Made by a program: the position numbers and the translations under genes
Shown here: in pieces, positions 1-8,747 of the stretch
How positions within the stretch are numbered: the stretch's first letter is position 1
Layout: every line of letters begins with the position of its first letter
The notes under the pieces: model-generated
Seen by the model: only the letters and a program-made list of their open reading frames with translations
The model's database searches: none
Told to the model about the DNA's origin: nothing
NCBI RefSeq assembly: GCF_904846075.1
Contig: NZ_CAJGZH010000002.1
Span: 434,001 to 498,000 of the forward strand
DNA from: Psychrobacter glacincola
GTDB lineage: Bacteria > Pseudomonadota > Gammaproteobacteria > Pseudomonadales > Moraxellaceae
Length of the DNA: 64,000 bases
Direction of reading: 5' to 3'

Positions 1-765
1 TTTGATGCGCAAGCCAATTTACGTTTTGATGATGACTCACAATATGGTAATGAAACCACTTATAACTTAGGCGGTGCCTATCATATCAATCCCAATGCAC
101 GCGCTGGTATCAACTATGCTAAGGGTTTTCGTGCACCAACCTTCAATGATTTATACTATCCTGGCTCAGGCAATCCCAACTTAAAACCTGAAACTAGCGA
201 CAACTATGAAGCCTTTGTCGAATATGACACCACTTTACAATCGACTCGATTAACCGGCTATTATAATAAAGTTGATGACTTAATCGGTTATGTTGCTAAC
301 CCAACGCCTGAAAATGAATGGGCGGGTAGCAGTGAAAATGTTGATGAAGCTAAAATCAAAGGGTTATCGCTAACCTCAGATTGGACAATTGATAATTATT
401 TGTTCGGTGGTAGCTATGACTATCAGCAAGCAAAAAATAACAGTGGCGGCACTAACGATGGCAACTTCCTATCTATTCGTCCCGAACATAAAGGTCTAGT
501 GTATTTGGGCTATCGCTTACCAAGCGTAGATATCCGCGCTGAGTATCAATACGTAGGCGATTATTATAGTGGTGTTGCCAATACTGAGTCAGAATTTGTT
601 GATAATTATGGCTTATTCAATATCAGTGGTAATTATAAATTGACTAACAATCTATCTATGACAGCGCGATTAAACAATATCACTAACGAGAAATACACCA
701 CCATACCGGGCTATAATACGGACGGCACCAACTTCTTTACCTCATTAACTTATAACTGGTACTAA
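1..765 (+). CDS. TonB-dependent outer-membrane receptor, BtuB-like (3' part only)
   Basis: The reading frame is open from the first base to the TAA at 763-765, so only the last 254 residues are present. The sequence reads as alternating beta-strands of a 22-stranded barrel. The segment GFRAPTFNDLYYPG followed by NPNLKPETSDNYE is the conserved barrel signature of BtuB-type vitamin B12 receptors and related siderophore receptors, and the protein ends in an aromatic outer-membrane terminus (YNWY). Such receptors import cobalamin or iron chelates across the outer membrane using TonB energy. The plug domain and TonB box lie outside the window, so the substrate is an inference. A terminator follows directly. 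Confidence 0.85.
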   Translation, partial: FDAQANLRFDDDSQYGNETTYNLGGAYHINPNARAGINYAKGFRAPTFNDLYYPGSGNPNLKPETSDNYEAFVEYDTTLQSTRLTGYYNKVDDLIGYVANPTPENEWAGSSENVDEAKIKGLSLTSDWTIDNYLFGGSYDYQQAKNNSGGTNDGNFLSIRPEHKGLVYLGYRLPSVDIRAEYQYVGDYYSGVANTESEFVDNYGLFNISGNYKLTNNLSMTARLNNITNEKYTTIPGYNTDGTNFFTSLTYNWY

Positions 766-804
766 TTTTCTCTTAGTACTATTTGGACTGTCTGAAATGA
801 GAAT

Positions 805-834
805 AAAAAAGGTCATCCATCGATGGCCTTTTTT
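805..834 (+). terminator. Rho-independent terminator after the receptor gene
   Basis: An A-rich arm with GGTCATC, a short CATC loop and GATGGCC followed by six T form a GC stem with flanking A/T tracts. It lies 40 bases after the receptor stop and could work in both directions. Confidence 0.75.
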
Positions 835-934
835 ATTGCTACATATTACCGCTCGCCTTCTTAGTGCCTATACCGTCAGCTATTTATGTTATCCAACAGG
901 TGACAATTCATGACTCATCAATTACAATAACGAC

Positions 935-1070
935 CTCCGAGAGGTGTTGCGCCATAATATCTGATAGTGCATTTAGGCTTTAAAGCCCTGCTAATCAGTC
1001 ATTATGTTAGGCTCGGTAACTGTTAAACAATCATCTCATTGATTGTTGACAGCGCAAATAACGGCACCTG
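935..1070 (+). promoter_or_regulatory. S-adenosylhomocysteine (SAH) riboswitch
   Basis: CCGAG at 937-941 pairs with CTCGG at 1012-1016 (P1). AGGTG at 942-946 pairs with CACCT at 1065-1069, giving the pseudoknot. The conserved GTTGCG, AGGCTCGG and ACGGCACCT blocks match the known SAH aptamer pattern, in which the core is GCTGC, AGGCTCG and ACGGCGCTC. Two local hairpins, around 975-988 and 1026-1047, fill the variable regions. The element ends about 47 bases before the ahcY start and presumably turns on ahcY-metF when toxic SAH accumulates. Pairing is seen directly; the ligand is inferred from the family and from the gene it precedes. Confidence 0.9.
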
Positions 1071-1117
1071 CGTTTTTATTCTTTTTATCATACCTTAACC
1101 ACTGATAGGAGCATATT

Positions 1118-2542
1118 ATGGACGCAGTGTCTAACACCCCATCTGCCCATACGATCGATCCCTCTTTTACTGACTATAAAGTCGCTGACATCAGCCTTGC
1201 TGACTACGGTCGCCGTGAAATCACCCTTGCCGAAGCTGAAATGCCTGCCCTAATGGGTTTGCGTCGTCGCTACGAAGCCGATCAGCCGCTTAAAGGCGCA
1301 AAAATCGCTGGCTGTATCCACATGACCATCCAGACTGCCGTACTTATCGAGACACTAGTCGCGCTAGGTGCTGAAGTACGTTGGACCTCATGTAATATCT
1401 TCTCAACCCAAGACCATGCTGCTGCGGCTATTGCTGCTGCTGGCATCTCTGTTTATGCTTGGAAAGGCGAAACTGAAGAAGAGTACGAGTGGTGCTTACG
1501 TCAGCAAATCCACGTTGGCGGTGAAGCATCAGGTCAGCTTTGGGATGCCAACTTAATCTTGGATGATGGCGGTGATTTGACCGCATTGATTCATAATGAT
1601 TATGCTGAATTGCTGGATAATATTCACGGTATTTCAGAAGAGACGACTACAGGCGTCCATCGCTTAGTTGAAATGCTAAATAAAGGCACACTTAAAGTTC
1701 CCGCTATCAACGTTAACGATGCGGTTACTAAGTCTAAAAACGACAACAAATACGGCTGCCGTCATAGTTTAAATGATGCTATCAAACGTGCAACTGACAT
1801 GTTCCTTGCTGGTCGTCGCGCTTTAGTTATCGGCTATGGCGATGTGGGTAAAGGCTCTACGCAAAGCTTACGTCAAGAAGGCATGATTGTCCGTGTCTCA
1901 GAAGTCGATCCTATCTGTGCCATGCAGGCATGTATGGACGGTTTTGAAGTATTGTCACCATACATCAATGGTGATAACACTGGCGGCGCTGAGAATATCA
2001 ACACCCGTCTGCTTGAAGACACCGACATGATTGTCACGACTACTGGTAACTACCATGTTTGTGATCGTCATATGCTAGCCGCATTGAAACCTGGTGCAGT
2101 TGTTTGTAACATCGGTCACTTTGATACTGAGATCGACACGCAGTTTATGCGTGATAACTGGCGCTGGGTTGAAATTAAGCCACAAGTCCATCAAATCTTC
2201 CGCTCGGACGACGAAAATGATTATTTGATTTTGCTTGCTGAAGGTCGCTTGGTTAACCTAGGTAACGCGACTGGTCACCCATCGCGCGTGATGGACGGCT
2301 CATTTGCTAACCAAGTATTGGCTCAAATGTACTTGTTTGACGAGAAATTCGCAGACTTGCCAGCTGATAAACGTACTGACAACCTATACGTCAAAGTACT
2401 GCCTAAGAAGCTCGATGAAGAAGTCGCTGCGGCGATGGTTGCTGGTTTTAACGGTACTCTAACGAAGCTAACTGAAAAACAAGCAGAGTATTTGGGTGTG
2501 CCTGTCGAAGGTCCATTTAAGCCTGACGCTTATAAATACTAA
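1118..2542 (+). CDS. ahcY: Adenosylhomocysteinase
   Basis: This cytosolic enzyme hydrolyses S-adenosylhomocysteine to adenosine and homocysteine, removing the inhibitor left by methyltransferases. The 474 residues fit the family. Visible are the substrate-domain segment [20 protein letters not shown], the NAD-binding loop GYGDVGKGS near residue 240 and the typical C-terminal YKY. The ATG at 1118 follows AGGAG at 1107-1111 with good spacing. It lies behind the SAH riboswitch and in front of metF, 13 bases away, so the two form an activated-methyl-cycle operon. Nothing is unusual in the coding region. Confidence 0.97.
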   Translation: MDAVSNTPSAHTIDPSFTDYKVADISLADYGRREITLAEAEMPALMGLRRRYEADQPLKGAKIAGCIHMTIQTAVLIETLVALGAEVRWTSCNIFSTQDHAAAAIAAAGISVYAWKGETEEEYEWCLRQQIHVGGEASGQLWDANLILDDGGDLTALIHNDYAELLDNIHGISEETTTGVHRLVEMLNKGTLKVPAINVNDAVTKSKNDNKYGCRHSLNDAIKRATDMFLAGRRALVIGYGDVGKGSTQSLRQEGMIVRVSEVDPICAMQACMDGFEVLSPYINGDNTGGAENINTRLLEDTDMIVTTTGNYHVCDRHMLAALKPGAVVCNIGHFDTEIDTQFMRDNWRWVEIKPQVHQIFRSDDENDYLILLAEGRLVNLGNATGHPSRVMDGSFANQVLAQMYLFDEKFADLPADKRTDNLYVKVLPKKLDEEVAAAMVAGFNGTLTKLTEKQAEYLGVPVEGPFKPDAYKY

Positions 2543-2555
2543 AAGGAGCCAGACT

Positions 2556-3401
2556 GTGACTAAGCCTGCTTTCTCCTTTGAGTTTTTCCCTGCCAAAACC
2601 GAGCTAGGTCATGAAAAACTACTCAGTACTTATGATGAGTTGAATAAGCTATCACCTGCGTATTTTTCGGTGACTTACGGTGCTGGGGGTTCAACCCGAA
2701 ATCGCACTTTAGATATCGTCCAAGCACTATGCGCACGCGGCGAGACTGACATTGCGCCGCATATATCTTGTATCGGTGATGATAAGGCGGAAATCGCTGA
2801 ATTGCTCGATCTGTATAAAGGTTTGGGCATCAAGCGCTTAGTCGCCCTGCGTGGTGATTTACCGTCAGGTCAAGTCGGTATGGGCGAGCTGCCGTTTGCG
2901 TTAGACTTGGTTAAGTTTATCCGTGAACATTCAGGCGATCATTTCCATATCGAGGTCGCAGCGTATCCTGAAATGCATCCACAAGCGCGTAGCTTTGCAT
3001 TTGATGTTGACAACTTGGTCAATAAATACCAAGCGGGTGCTAATGCATCGATTACTCAGTTTTTCTATAACGCTGATAGTTACTTATATTTGCGTGATAC
3101 CTTAGAGAAGCGTGGTATCGATACGGTTGCTCAGCCTTTAATCGCTGGTATCATGCCAATTACTAACTCAAGTAATTTGGTACGCTTTGCCGATAGCTGT
3201 GGCGCTGATATTCCGCGTTATGTACGTAAGCAGTTGTCTGACTTTGGCGATGACCGCAAAGCCATTCGTGAATTTGGTTTTGATGTCGTCTATCGTTTAT
3301 GCGAGCGCTTAATTGCTGAGGGCGTACCTGCCATGCATTTTTATAGCATGAATAAGGTTGAGCCAAACAAGCGCTTGATTGAAGCACTCGGCTTAGCTTA
3401 A
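2556..3401 (+). CDS. metF: 5,10-methylenetetrahydrofolate reductase
   Basis: This FAD enzyme reduces methylene-THF to methyl-THF, the methyl donor for remaking methionine from the homocysteine that AhcY releases. The protein has 281 residues and begins TKPAFSFEFFPAKTELG. The motifs SFEFFPAKT, SVTYGAGGSTR and LRGDLP are those of the MetF barrel. I chose the GTG at 2556 because AAGGAG at 2543-2548 precedes it by a normal distance; a longer in-frame version would overlap ahcY and has no conserved sequence. It is co-transcribed with ahcY and ends at a strong terminator. Confidence 0.95.
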   Translation: MTKPAFSFEFFPAKTELGHEKLLSTYDELNKLSPAYFSVTYGAGGSTRNRTLDIVQALCARGETDIAPHISCIGDDKAEIAELLDLYKGLGIKRLVALRGDLPSGQVGMGELPFALDLVKFIREHSGDHFHIEVAAYPEMHPQARSFAFDVDNLVNKYQAGANASITQFFYNADSYLYLRDTLEKRGIDTVAQPLIAGIMPITNSSNLVRFADSCGADIPRYVRKQLSDFGDDRKAIREFGFDVVYRLCERLIAEGVPAMHFYSMNKVEPNKRLIEALGLA

Positions 3402-3433
3402 TTGCTCATCATATTTATCGAATATATTTTTTA

Positions 3434-3466
3434 AAGACTGGCGCTCATAGGAGCGCCAGTCTTTTT
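3434..3466 (+). terminator. Terminator of the ahcY-metF operon
   Basis: A 13-bp perfect stem, AAGACTGGCGCTC with its complement around an ATAG loop, runs into TTTTT. This is a textbook intrinsic terminator 33 bases after metF. Confidence 0.92.
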
Positions 3467-3579
3467 GGTATAAGAATTGCACTAATGCAAATTCTACTAA
3501 AGATAATCCCTTTACCCTCTCAAACGATATTCTGCTAAGATATTTGAAAATATTATTCAAACAATAGGACTAAGCAACT

Positions 3580-4473
3580 GTGCGACGTTTTTTTTATGAC
3601 ACCAGCAATGACATCAGTGATGAAAGAAGCTCACTCCATCCTCAACTTAGCACCTTGGCTATTGGAGATAGTGCCGAATTAACAGAGAGTATCGTCCATC
3701 ATTGGTGCCGTGTATTGCGTGCCAATATTGGCGATCAAGGCATATTATTTGATGGCTTTGGCGGCGAGTATCAAGTGCAGCTACAGGTCATCAGTAAAAA
3801 ACACGCCACTGTGACATTATTAGCACATGTAGATACTGACCGAAGTGCCGCTGTCTTCACTAAAATCGGTTTAGTGATGAGCCGCGGTGAACGCATGGAC
3901 TATGCGATTCAAAAATCCACCGAGCTTGGTGTCACTGCTATTCAATTGCTAAGTAGCCATCATGGCGAGGTCAATCTAAAGCCTGCCCAAGTAGAAAAAA
4001 AACTGGCACATTGGCAGCAAGTTGCCATTGCCGCGTGTGAACAATGCGGTCTTAACCGTCCACCGCTTATTATTGCGCCTGTGTCCATAAATGACTGGTT
4101 ACAAAAGTCAGCGACCCACTCTTCCGATTCACAAATGGACGTGCGCCCTCCTACTACCAGTACTATTGTTACCACCCTTAGCCAAGACCCTTATTACCAA
4201 ATATTACAACAACCAGCAGATTTGCGTCTGCAACTGAGCGTACCAGCTGCAGGACAACCAGCAATGCCTAAGTCTCTACCAACAGTCTTAACGCAACAGT
4301 CTCCTTATATTGAGCTGCTAATAGGCCCTGAAGGTGGTCTGAGCGTTGATGAATGCCAGCAAGCAGCCAAAGCTGGTTTTGAACCTTGGCAAATTGGCTC
4401 AAGAGTCTTACGCACCGAGACCGCACCCGTGGTGGCGTTGGCGACTCTGCATGCTTTGAGCTATTATGAGTAA
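3580..4473 (+). CDS. rsmE: 16S rRNA (uracil1498-N3)-methyltransferase
   Basis: RsmE methylates U1498 of 16S rRNA in the 30S subunit with SAM. The N-terminus MRRFFYD, the segment MSRGERMDYAIQKSTELG and the SPOUT-fold motif LLIGPEGGLS near residue 245 identify it. The GTG start at 3580 gives the conserved MRRFF start and sits after AGGAC at 3566-3570. At 297 residues it is about 50 longer than usual; the extra part is a low-complexity Ser/Thr/Gln/Pro insert around residues 185-235, just before the SAM-binding knot. The core motifs are intact, so it should be active. Confidence 0.93.
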   Translation: MRRFFYDTSNDISDERSSLHPQLSTLAIGDSAELTESIVHHWCRVLRANIGDQGILFDGFGGEYQVQLQVISKKHATVTLLAHVDTDRSAAVFTKIGLVMSRGERMDYAIQKSTELGVTAIQLLSSHHGEVNLKPAQVEKKLAHWQQVAIAACEQCGLNRPPLIIAPVSINDWLQKSATHSSDSQMDVRPPTTSTIVTTLSQDPYYQILQQPADLRLQLSVPAAGQPAMPKSLPTVLTQQSPYIELLIGPEGGLSVDECQQAAKAGFEPWQIGSRVLRTETAPVVALATLHALSYYE

Positions 4474-4512
4474 ATACCATATGCGTAATCCTAACTGCTG
4501 CTCTATTTCGAT

Positions 4513-6240
4513 ATGATGAGTCCAACTATGACTGCTTTCGCCCCTATTTCCATCGCAGACAAGCAGCAACTGCTGGCCGAGTTATGTGAGCAGCTTGATG
4601 ATGCAATATTCATCTTGGATGCCAATTTACGCTATCTATCGGTCAATGCCAGTTATGAGATTATCATTGGCTACAGTGAGTCATTTTTGCTTGGCAGACC
4701 ACTTGGTGTTTATGCAGCAGAATTTTTATCAGATGAAGAAAGGGCCGTTTTAGCAGATATCACTAACCATCTAGACTGCAATGGTTTTTATGAAAACGAC
4801 TTTTCGATGCCGAACCGTTATGGACAAATACTTGACTGTCACATGACTTATCGCAAAATCTGTGTCAATCATAAGACTTACTATATCGGTATGGTGCGTG
4901 ATATGTCCTCGGTCGTCAAGGATCAAAAGCAAGTGGCTCATTTGCTCAATTATGATCAATTGACTGGGTTACCAAACCGTAAGGTTTTCTTGAGTCAGAC
5001 AAGCGACCTATTGTTGGACAGCTATCAAGAAGTCGTGATTGTGCGCTTTAATATTGACCGTTATCGCAATCTAGCAAGCTTGCTTGGCCCTGACGGCATC
5101 AACACTTTGGTAAAGAACTTTGTCACACGCCTGAAGAACCTCAAGCTCGATAATTTACAGTGTTTTTCCCATTTTGGCGGCGATGATTTTGCGTTATTAT
5201 TCGAATTCAATGACGCTAATATGGTACGTCATCAGCTAGACAGCTTAATGCAAATGTGTGAACGCCCCTTCTCCTTAGATGAAAACACTGCGACAGACGC
5301 CAAGATTTATTGTCATATTTCCGTCGGGGTCAGTTACTTTCCCACTAACGACGACGAAGTGACAGGATTATTGACCAAGGCTGAAAAAGCCCTGCATTAT
5401 GTCAAGCAGCAAGGCGGTGATGACATTTGCTGGTATGATACGGCCATTGACGAAGCCACTGCGGGTAGCTTGCAGTTAGAGGCGGAACTTAGAGCCGCCA
5501 CCACTGAAAATCAGTTTGTTCCTTATTATCAACCAAAGTTTGAGCTGGCTACTGGCATCATTATTGGTTTTGAAGCGCTGGTACGTTGGCAACACCCGAC
5601 TCGCGGACTGCTAAAGCCGATACATTTTATCAATGCCATTATCACTCATAAACTGTCGTTTGAGCTGTTCTCGCACATGGCGGTTCAAATTGCTAAGCAG
5701 TTATCGACTTGGCAACAGCAAGGATTTTTTCAGCATATCTGTATCAATGCAGATGCCGCCGAATTTAGCCACCCTGAGTTTTCTGAGATGGTGAGCAGTT
5801 TACTGGTGCAACACCATATTTCTGCCCATCAGCTACATATTGAAGTCACCGAATCATCCTTAATTCAGCGTCATGCAAATGTCAAAAAACAGCTTAATTT
5901 ACTCAAGGAACTGGGGATTTGTTTGGCGTTGGATGACTTTGGCACCGGTTATGCCTCTTTGAGTTACTTACAAGAATATCCGTTTGATTTCATTAAAATT
6001 GATAAAAGTTTTATATCCAACATCGACACTGATCGTACCCAACATGCCATTGTAAAAGCTATTTTAGACTTGGCAATTGCACTTGATATGCAGGTAGTCG
6101 CCGAAGGTATCGAAACCGAACAACAGCGCGATGTCTTGCTAAAAATGGGCTGTCAACAGGGTCAAGGCTATTGGTTTGGCAAACCAGTGCCAGCAGATGC
6201 TGCGACTGAGATGTTGATTCAGCAGTACGCTGCCAAATAA
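4513..6240 (+). CDS. PAS-GGDEF-EAL cyclic-di-GMP signalling protein
   Basis: This 575-residue cytoplasmic protein has a PAS sensor (about 25-135), a GGDEF domain (about 145-310) and an EAL domain (about 325-570). The cyclase signature reads GGDDF at 222-226 instead of GG[DE]EF, which suggests a degenerate, possibly regulatory cyclase. The phosphodiesterase side looks complete: EALVRW at 354, a catalytic Asn in INADA, EVTES, LDDFGTGY, FIKIDKSFI, AEGIE and QGYWFGKPV. It probably hydrolyses c-di-GMP in response to a signal at PAS. No membrane segment is visible. The start (4513 or 4516) has a weak ribosome site. Confidence 0.9.
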   Translation: MMSPTMTAFAPISIADKQQLLAELCEQLDDAIFILDANLRYLSVNASYEIIIGYSESFLLGRPLGVYAAEFLSDEERAVLADITNHLDCNGFYENDFSMPNRYGQILDCHMTYRKICVNHKTYYIGMVRDMSSVVKDQKQVAHLLNYDQLTGLPNRKVFLSQTSDLLLDSYQEVVIVRFNIDRYRNLASLLGPDGINTLVKNFVTRLKNLKLDNLQCFSHFGGDDFALLFEFNDANMVRHQLDSLMQMCERPFSLDENTATDAKIYCHISVGVSYFPTNDDEVTGLLTKAEKALHYVKQQGGDDICWYDTAIDEATAGSLQLEAELRAATTENQFVPYYQPKFELATGIIIGFEALVRWQHPTRGLLKPIHFINAIITHKLSFELFSHMAVQIAKQLSTWQQQGFFQHICINADAAEFSHPEFSEMVSSLLVQHHISAHQLHIEVTESSLIQRHANVKKQLNLLKELGICLALDDFGTGYASLSYLQEYPFDFIKIDKSFISNIDTDRTQHAIVKAILDLAIALDMQVVAEGIETEQQRDVLLKMGCQQGQGYWFGKPVPADAATEMLIQQYAAK

Positions 6241-6633
6241 ACCCCCTTTAACGAATGTTTATTTATCCAGTATCATTAGTATTTTCATATGGTTATTCGC
6301 ATTTCCTCTTAACGCCTAACGTCGATTGTATAACCGATGCAAGATAGGTTCATGACTTATCAGTGCTGTCACCAAACTTGTATAATCCCCTCTGAAAGCC
6401 TATCTTTTATAGTGAATTTGTTAGAGTTTATTAAGTTTCAAGCTTACTCTGACCATCACCATTCTTTTCAATACTATTTTATATAGCCGACAACATCGTC
6501 AATCTCCATTATTGCCTAGCATTTATTTGGGCTCGTTAGATTAATATGGGCTGGACTTGTGCACTAAATAACAGTGCAGTCATGTGCCTACCCTTGATGA
6601 TGATTGGTTATATTCTCAAAAGGACAGGAAGTT
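6241..6633. other. Intergenic region upstream of the first acyl-CoA dehydrogenase
   Basis: No gene is supported here. A plausible sigma-70 promoter is TTATCA, 18 bases, TATAAT (around 6358-6388), pointing rightwards to the dehydrogenase. AGGACAGGAA just before 6634 is the ribosome site. Confidence 0.45.
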
Positions 6634-8427
6634 ATGCAATACAAAGCGCCCTTACGTGACATTCAATTCGTGATGCATGAGTTACTCGACAGCGAAAGCC
6701 ATTATAAAACCCTGCCAGCATTCCAAGAAGCGGATCGCGAGCTAATGGACAGCCTGTTTGAGATGGCGGCAAGCTTTGCTGAAAATGAGCTATCACCATT
6801 GAATCAAAGTGGTGACGCTGAAGGCTGCCAGTTTAACAATGGTCAAGTCACTACGCCAAAAGGCTTTAAAGAAGCATACAAAGCGTATTGTGAGCTTGGC
6901 TTCCCAGCGTTGTCTGCTGAAGAAGACTTCGGTGGTCAAAACATGCCGTTCTCATTATCAACCGTCATTAATGAAATGGTTGGTACGGCTAACTGGTCAT
7001 TTTCTATGTACCCTGGTTTATCGCATGGTGCCATTCAAACCATCGAGCATCACGGTACGGACGAGCAAAAACAAACCTACCTAGAAAAAATGGTCAGCGG
7101 CGAATGGTCAGGCACCATGTGCTTGACTGAAGCACATGCGGGTTCTGATTTGGGTATTATCCGCACCAAAGCCGAGCCTAAAGAAGATGGCAGCTATAGC
7201 ATCACTGGTCAAAAAATCTTCATTTCAGCGGGTGAGCATGACTTAACGGACAATATTATTCACATTGTATTGGCTCGTCTACCAGGCGCGCCTGCTGGTA
7301 CAAAAGGCATCTCACTGTTTATCGTTCCTAAAGTAACGGTCAACGAAGATGGTAGCCTAGGTGAAAACAACAACGTCGTTTGTGGCTCTATCGAACACAA
7401 AATGGGTATCAAAGCCTCAGCCACTTGCGTGATGAACTTTGATGGCGCAACAGGTTATCTAATTGGCCCAGAAAACCGTGGTCTACAGTGCATGTTTACC
7501 TTTATGAACGTGGCGCGTATTGGTACCGCAGTGCAAGGTTTAACAGCAGCAGAATATGCGTTCCAAGGCTCATTGACTTATGCCAAAGATCGTCTAGCAA
7601 TGCGTTCATTATCTGGTGTTAAAGCGCCTGAAAAAGTCGCTGACCCTATCATTGTACATCCAGCGGTTCGTAACATGCTGTTGACTGAAAAAGCCTTTGC
7701 TGAAGGTGGTCGTGCTTTGGTTTATTACCTCTCACATTTTGCCGATACTGTTGCAAAAGGCGAAGGCGATGCGCTTAAATTTGCTGATCAAATGTTGTCA
7801 CTATTGACACCGATCGCTAAAGCGTTCTTGACTGAAACTGGTCTTGAAGCCGCTAACCATGGCGTACAGGTTTATGGTGGTCATGGCTTTATCAGTGAAT
7901 GGGGCATGGAGCAAAACGTGCGTGATACGCGTATTGCTTGCTTATACGAAGGTACTACTGAAATCCAAGCACTCGATCTACTAGGTCGTAAAGTATTGGG
8001 CTCACAAGGCAAACTGCTTGCAAACTTTGTAAAAATCATCCAGACATTCTGTGAAGAAAACAAAGAAAACGATGAGATGGGTCAGTTTATTCGCCCACTT
8101 GCCAAGCATCTTAAAGAATGGGGTGATTTGACTGCACGCATCGGCATGCAAGCCACTGAAAACCCAGATGCGGTTGGCGGCGCTGCGGTTGATTATATGT
8201 ATTTCAGCGGTTATGTGACGCTAGCCTACTTATGGGCACGCATGGCATTAGTAGCACAAACTGAACTTGCTAACGGTACTAGCGAACAAGCCTTCTACGA
8301 CGCGAAAGTAAAAACCGCGCAGTTCTACTTTGCTAAGCTATTGCCACGTACCACCACTCACGTACAGCGTATCAGCACTGGTGTTGAACCATACATGAGC
8401 ATGGACGTTGATCAGTTCGCTTTTTAA
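6634..8427 (+). CDS. Acyl-CoA dehydrogenase, long (~600 aa) DmdC/FadE-like type
   Basis: This FAD flavoenzyme catalyses alpha,beta-dehydrogenation of an acyl-CoA. The 597 residues have the order N-terminal extension, acyl-CoA DH N/M domains (CLTEAHAGSDLG near 160; substrate-loop GIKASATCVMNFDGA), C-terminal helical domain (HGFISEWGMEQNVRDTRI, YEGTTEIQALDLLGRK) and the extra C-terminal domain found in the DmdC-like subgroup. ATG 6634 is chosen for its AGGACAGGAA site; the in-frame TTG at 6604 has none. A close paralogue follows at 8748, so this is a tandem duplication. The chain length of the substrate cannot be read from the sequence; fatty-acid beta-oxidation is likely. Confidence 0.93.
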   Translation: MQYKAPLRDIQFVMHELLDSESHYKTLPAFQEADRELMDSLFEMAASFAENELSPLNQSGDAEGCQFNNGQVTTPKGFKEAYKAYCELGFPALSAEEDFGGQNMPFSLSTVINEMVGTANWSFSMYPGLSHGAIQTIEHHGTDEQKQTYLEKMVSGEWSGTMCLTEAHAGSDLGIIRTKAEPKEDGSYSITGQKIFISAGEHDLTDNIIHIVLARLPGAPAGTKGISLFIVPKVTVNEDGSLGENNNVVCGSIEHKMGIKASATCVMNFDGATGYLIGPENRGLQCMFTFMNVARIGTAVQGLTAAEYAFQGSLTYAKDRLAMRSLSGVKAPEKVADPIIVHPAVRNMLLTEKAFAEGGRALVYYLSHFADTVAKGEGDALKFADQMLSLLTPIAKAFLTETGLEAANHGVQVYGGHGFISEWGMEQNVRDTRIACLYEGTTEIQALDLLGRKVLGSQGKLLANFVKIIQTFCEENKENDEMGQFIRPLAKHLKEWGDLTARIGMQATENPDAVGGAAVDYMYFSGYVTLAYLWARMALVAQTELANGTSEQAFYDAKVKTAQFYFAKLLPRTTTHVQRISTGVEPYMSMDVDQFAF

Positions 8428-8460
8428 TTAGACGTTAAATACTGCTAATACTGTATTTTT

Positions 8461-8493
8461 ATCGGCAACATACTCAGGTGTGTTGCCGATTTT
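8461..8493 (+). terminator. Terminator between the two acyl-CoA dehydrogenase genes
   Basis: ATCGGCAACA and TGTTGCCGAT (8461-8470, 8481-8490) form a 10-bp stem followed by TTTT. The tandem genes are therefore probably transcribed separately. Confidence 0.8.
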
Positions 8494-8747
8494 CTTAGCG
8501 CTATTAAAATTAATAACGAGTAGAGTCAACACTTTCAAGAAATCTAACCTTTTCTAAAAATCTATTCTTATTTTTATAAAGGCTATCCTTTATCAATACT
8601 TTTGGTGTACGCACAATTCACGAAGAAACACACCCGTGCGCAAGCTTATTTGCTAAACTTTGATTATTAACCGCTAAGGTTAGACCAAAAGAACAATTGA
8701 TATCTTTAACAACTTTAATTTTATTTATTTGAACCAAAGGAATGTTT

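Noticed and set aside
2496..2555. Longer metF start overlapping ahcY
   Set aside because: The extra residues show no MetF similarity, while the GTG at 2556 has a good ribosome site and the family N-terminus.
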